This document shows, piece after piece, positions 7,401 to 10,804 of a stretch of 10,804 bases of DNA. The notes beneath the pieces were generated by a model. That model did no database searches, was not told where the DNA came from, and worked only from the letters and a program-made list of their open reading frames with translations. Position 1 is the first letter of the stretch; each line of letters opens with the position of its first letter. The stretch is from Acinetobacter sp. (GTDB lineage: Bacteria > Pseudomonadota > Gammaproteobacteria > Pseudomonadales > Moraxellaceae), in the NCBI GenBank assembly GCA_030523805.1, contig JAUNHS010000008.1:14209-25012 (forward strand), given 5' to 3'. The translations under genes and the position numbers were made by a program.

Positions 7401-8886
7401 ACAAGTCAATCCACAAGCGATGGTTTCGGTCAAATTGGTGTCTGAACCTGGCGTGGGAACGATTGCTGCAGGTGTCGCTAAAGCCTATGCCGATTTTATT
7501 ACCATTTCAGGTTATGATGGTGGTACAGCGGCTTCGCCATTATCATCGATTCATCATGCAGGTTCGCCGTGGGAATTGGGCTTGAGTGAAGCTCATCAAG
7601 CCTTACGCATTAACGATTTGCGTGGCAAAGTTCGTGTGCAAACCGATGGTGGTTTGAAAACTGGTTTAGACGTAGTGAAAGCCGCCATTTTAGGGGCAGA
7701 AAGTTTCGGTTTTGGTTCTACACCGATGATTGCATTAGGTTGTAAATATTTGCGTATTTGCCATTTGAACAACTGTGCGACAGGCGTGGCAACACAGCAA
7801 GACCAGTTGCGTGAAGAGCATTATATTGGCGAGCCTGAAATGCTGATTAACTTCTTCCGTTTTATCGCTGAAGAAACACGAGAATGGTTGGCGGCGTTGG
7901 GTGTGGCTTCATTGAAAGATTTGATTGGTCGTACCGATTTATTAGAAATCTTAGATGGCGAAACCGAAAAACATCAACATTTAGATTTAACGCCATTATT
8001 GGCATCGCACCCAGCGGCAGATGGTAAGCCACAATACTGTGAAGTGGAAGGTAACGTGCCATTTGACAAGGGCGAATTGGCTGAAAAAATGTTCAATGAT
8101 ATGAAAATGGAAATTGAACATAAAACAGGCGGCGAATTTAGCTACCGTGTGGGCAACTGCGACCGTTCAATCGGTGCGAGATTGTCGGGCGAAATTGCTA
8201 AACGTCATGGCGATTTGGGAATGTCAAACAATCCAATCGTGTTGAAATTGACAGGTACAGCAGGTCAATCGTTAGGCGTGTGGAATGCAGGTGGTTTACA
8301 CATCAAGCTAGAAGGCGATGCCAATGACTATGTCGGTAAAGGCATGGCAGGTGGTCGTATTTCTATTTTCCCACCAAAAGGTTCGCCATTCCAAACGCAA
8401 GAAACTGCGATTATCGGTAATACCTGTTTATACGGTGCGACAGGCGGTAAATTATTTGCTGCAGGTACGGCAGGCGAGCGTTTTGCCGTGCGTAACTCTG
8501 GGGCATTTGCCGTGATTGAAGGGGCAGGCGACCACTGCTGTGAATATATGACAGGTGGTATTGTTACCGTACTGGGCAAAGTGGGGCATAACTTCGGTGC
8601 AGGTATGACTGGTGGTTTTGCTTATGTGCTTGATTTAGATAATGATTTCGTGGATTATCACAATCCTGAATTGATTGATTTAACACGCATTTCTACCGAG
8701 TCAATGGAAGAACATCGTAATTTCTTATTGAATATTCTTGATGAGCATATTGCGGAAACAGGCAGTGCTTGGGCGTATAAAATCCGTCATGAGTTTGATT
8801 TCTATAGCCGTAAATTCTGGTTGGTTAAACCAAAAGCCGCCAATTTACAGAGCTTACTCAACAGTACACAAGCCGACCCACAATAA
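4408..8886 (+). CDS. gltB: Glutamate synthase [NADPH], large (alpha) subunit
   Basis: GltB releases ammonia from glutamine, channels it through the protein and adds it to 2-oxoglutarate at an FMN site, giving glutamate as part of the cytoplasmic GS–GOGAT cycle. The 1492-residue length fits the family. A 23-residue propeptide precedes the expected N-terminal nucleophile C24 in the motif NCGFG, starting the class II glutamine amidotransferase domain (about 24–440). A central domain follows, then the FMN-binding synthase barrel with [10 protein letters not shown] (1035–1044) and the 3Fe-4S cysteines C1112, C1118 and C1123 (C-x5-C-x4-C). The C-terminal beta-helix has the repeated G-x-x-G-x-G pattern from about 1260. 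ATG 4408 is chosen because AAGGG at 4397–4401 lies 6 bp upstream and the 23-residue propeptide is a typical length. An in-frame TTG at 4366 lies too close to the promoter. It is partnered by gltD 57 bp downstream. Confidence 0.98.
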   Translation: MQQQSPNLIAPQGLYQPEQFKDNCGFGLIAQMKGQASHHLVKTAIHSLSCMTHRGGIAADGKTGDGCGLLLAMPKAFFREEAKKLSDITLSEIFAVGTVFLNLDETLAATARQTLNKEIEKEGLKVLAWRKVPVNVDILGEIALQSLPQFEQVIVNCPMGVTEVEFNRKLFLARRRAEQQLVNDPLFYVTTLCSTVISYKGLMMPAAIADFYLDLADERLTSHIVVFHQRFSTNTLPRWNLAQPFRYLAHNGEINTITANRNWAVARTPKFENPLLPGLTDLYPIVNRTGSDSSSLDNMLEILVGGGMDLFRALRMLVPPAWQNVATLDADLRAFYEFNSKHMEAWDGPAGLVIQDGRHAICMLDRNGLRPARWVITKNDYITLASEIGTWDYQPEDVVSKGRVGPGQMLVVDTHTGKILDTKDVNQHLKTMRPYREWLRERAVKLPSNAQLEEQLIEQGLQGDALKSAQKMFMVTFEERDQLLRPIAESGQEAVGSMGDDTPMAVLSRQVRHVSDYFRQQFAQVTNPPIDPLREAIVMSLETCFGREQNVFEQSPEHAERLIVSSPVLSNLKMHQLRTLERDGYRCAEIDLNYAVEEGLENAISRICQEAAQAVRDGATLIVLSDKNIREGYLPAHAAMVTGAVHHDLIAQGLRCDANLIIETGFARDPHQFAVLLGFGATAVYPYLAYDVLHEMVAKGELLGDPVYAQMNFRKGINKGLLKILSKMGISTMASYRGGQLFEAVGLSKAVVDKCFIGVPSRIEGASFSDLENDQKKLAELAWKTRKPIDQGGLLKFIFDKEYHAFNPDVINALHKAVRSGKYEDFKAYAEIVNTRPIATIRDLFKLKTENSIPLEQVESVEDILPRFDSAGMSLGALSPEAHEAIAIAMNSIGGRSNSGEGGEDPARYGTIKNSKIKQIASGRFGVTPAYLTSAEVLQIKVAQGAKPGEGGQLPGGKVNGLIARLRYAVPGVTLISPPPHHDIYSIEDLAQLIFDLKQVNPQAMVSVKLVSEPGVGTIAAGVAKAYADFITISGYDGGTAASPLSSIHHAGSPWELGLSEAHQALRINDLRGKVRVQTDGGLKTGLDVVKAAILGAESFGFGSTPMIALGCKYLRICHLNNCATGVATQQDQLREEHYIGEPEMLINFFRFIAEETREWLAALGVASLKDLIGRTDLLEILDGETEKHQHLDLTPLLASHPAADGKPQYCEVEGNVPFDKGELAEKMFNDMKMEIEHKTGGEFSYRVGNCDRSIGARLSGEIAKRHGDLGMSNNPIVLKLTGTAGQSLGVWNAGGLHIKLEGDANDYVGKGMAGGRISIFPPKGSPFQTQETAIIGNTCLYGATGGKLFAAGTAGERFAVRNSGAFAVIEGAGDHCCEYMTGGIVTVLGKVGHNFGAGMTGGFAYVLDLDNDFVDYHNPELIDLTRISTESMEEHRNFLLNILDEHIAETGSAWAYKIRHEFDFYSRKFWLVKPKAANLQSLLNSTQADPQ

Positions 8887-10371
<1,485 letters not shown>

Positions 10372-10376
10372 TTTTT

Positions 10377-10389
10377 CGGTATAATACCG
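10377..10389. promoter_or_regulatory. Palindrome CGGTATAATACCG with a perfect −10 box
   Basis: Six bases after the gltD stop, CGGTATAATACCG is a perfect 13-bp dyad (CGGTAT and ATACCG around a central A). It contains TATAAT at 10380–10385, the exact −10 consensus. No good −35 element stands 16 to 18 bp upstream, since that is inside the end of gltD. If active, transcription would begin near 10392, before the terminator at 10413. It may equally be a repressor-type operator or coincidence. Confidence 0.35.
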
Positions 10390-10412
10390 TCGCATCAGCA
10401 TGATTTTACAGG

Positions 10413-10442
10413 ATAAGGCACGCTTAACGTGCCTTATTTTTT
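10413..10442 (+). terminator. Rho-independent terminator of gltBD
   Basis: ATAAGGCACG (10413–10422) pairs perfectly with CGTGCCTTAT (10428–10437) across the 5-nt loop CTTAA, and TTTTTT at 10437–10442 follows. The 10-bp stem with a GC-rich core and U-run is a classic strong intrinsic terminator. It lies 41 bp after the gltD stop and 42 bp before the next reading frame. Confidence 0.93.
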
Positions 10443-10484
10443 CGTATGATGTTGATGAATTTTGACGACCAGCGATAAGGACAA

Positions 10485-10804
10485 ATGATGAAACTCAATC
10501 TAGGCATATTTTCCACACGAGATATTGATATTTACGACAGCGTTTATTTGCAAGATTATGTGCAATGGCAACAGCAACAACAGCTCATCGCATTGCATTT
10601 AGATGTGTCGCTTTTTGAACAGGATTGCCCACGCTTTCGTGAGATTGAGCAAATGTTGCAAGTAGATTTTTTGCACAAGGCACATCAGCAATGTATGGCA
10701 AAAATAGCGGTAGCAGCAGAATGGCAACAATTTTTACAGCTTTATCAATCACTTGCTGATTTGTTGCAACAGTATCATGGTGTAGATGTGCATCATAGCG
10801 AACA
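10485..10804 (+). CDS. Glutamine-rich protein of unknown function (5' part; runs off the window)
   Basis: An open frame starts at ATG 10485 or ATG 10488 and stays open for 106 codons to the window edge. A purine-rich AAGGA at 10477–10481 lies 3 to 6 bp upstream. The N-terminus reads MMKLNLGIFSTRDIDIYDSVYL, then a Gln-rich segment (QWQQQQQL), then mostly helical-looking sequence with many Gln, Leu and His residues. There is no signal peptide and no transmembrane segment in the visible part. I do not recognise the family. It is separated from gltBD by a strong terminator, so it is probably transcribed on its own. Codon use looks like the neighbouring genes. A real gene is likely because of the ribosome binding site, the long open frame and the regular position after the terminator. 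Confidence 0.6.
   Translation, partial: MMKLNLGIFSTRDIDIYDSVYLQDYVQWQQQQQLIALHLDVSLFEQDCPRFREIEQMLQVDFLHKAHQQCMAKIAVAAEWQQFLQLYQSLADLLQQYHGVDVHHSE

Overview
The window is a compact block of core genes, all on the + strand, from an AT-rich gammaproteobacterium. The order pilP–pilQ–aroK–aroB–SPOR (DamX-like) protein–gltB–gltD is the arrangement known from Pseudomonas and Acinetobacter relatives. The low GC, judged by eye, and the form of the proteins point to Moraxellaceae (Acinetobacter or Moraxella type). I cannot assign a genus. There is no sign of mobile elements, CRISPR, phage genes or tRNA/rRNA genes.

Region 1 (1–4038) is the end of a pil/aro operon. It holds the tail of pilP (type IV pilus inner-membrane lipoprotein), a complete but unusually short pilQ (outer-membrane secretin without the usual N-terminal AMIN domains), aroK and aroB (two shikimate-pathway enzymes), and a single-pass membrane protein with a DamX-like SPOR domain. 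Gaps are short (10 to about 58 bp), as in one transcript. An intrinsic terminator at 4094–4143 closes this unit.

Region 2 (4039–4407) is the only long gene-free stretch. Besides the terminator it has phased A-tracts and, just upstream of gltB, a full match to the sigma-54 (RpoN) −24/−12 consensus. The two arms of the terminator also resemble paired NtrC-binding sites, so one DNA element may both stop the upstream operon and act as enhancer for the nitrogen-assimilation operon downstream. This is the most interesting feature of the window, but it is inferred from sequence alone.

Region 3 (4408–10443) is the gltBD operon, encoding the large and small subunits of NADPH-dependent glutamate synthase. 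All expected catalytic and iron–sulfur residues that I checked are present. The 57-bp gap between the genes contains a perfect 7-bp hairpin capped by a UACG (UNCG-class) tetraloop immediately upstream of the gltD ribosome binding site. A strong intrinsic terminator follows gltD, preceded by a palindromic TATAAT-containing sequence.

Region 4 (10485–10804) is the start of a glutamine-rich reading frame of unknown function that runs off the window.

I found no undescribed defence, toxin or mobile system. The points worth following are regulatory (the sigma-54/NtrC-like architecture and the intercistronic hairpin) and structural (the AMIN-less PilQ).
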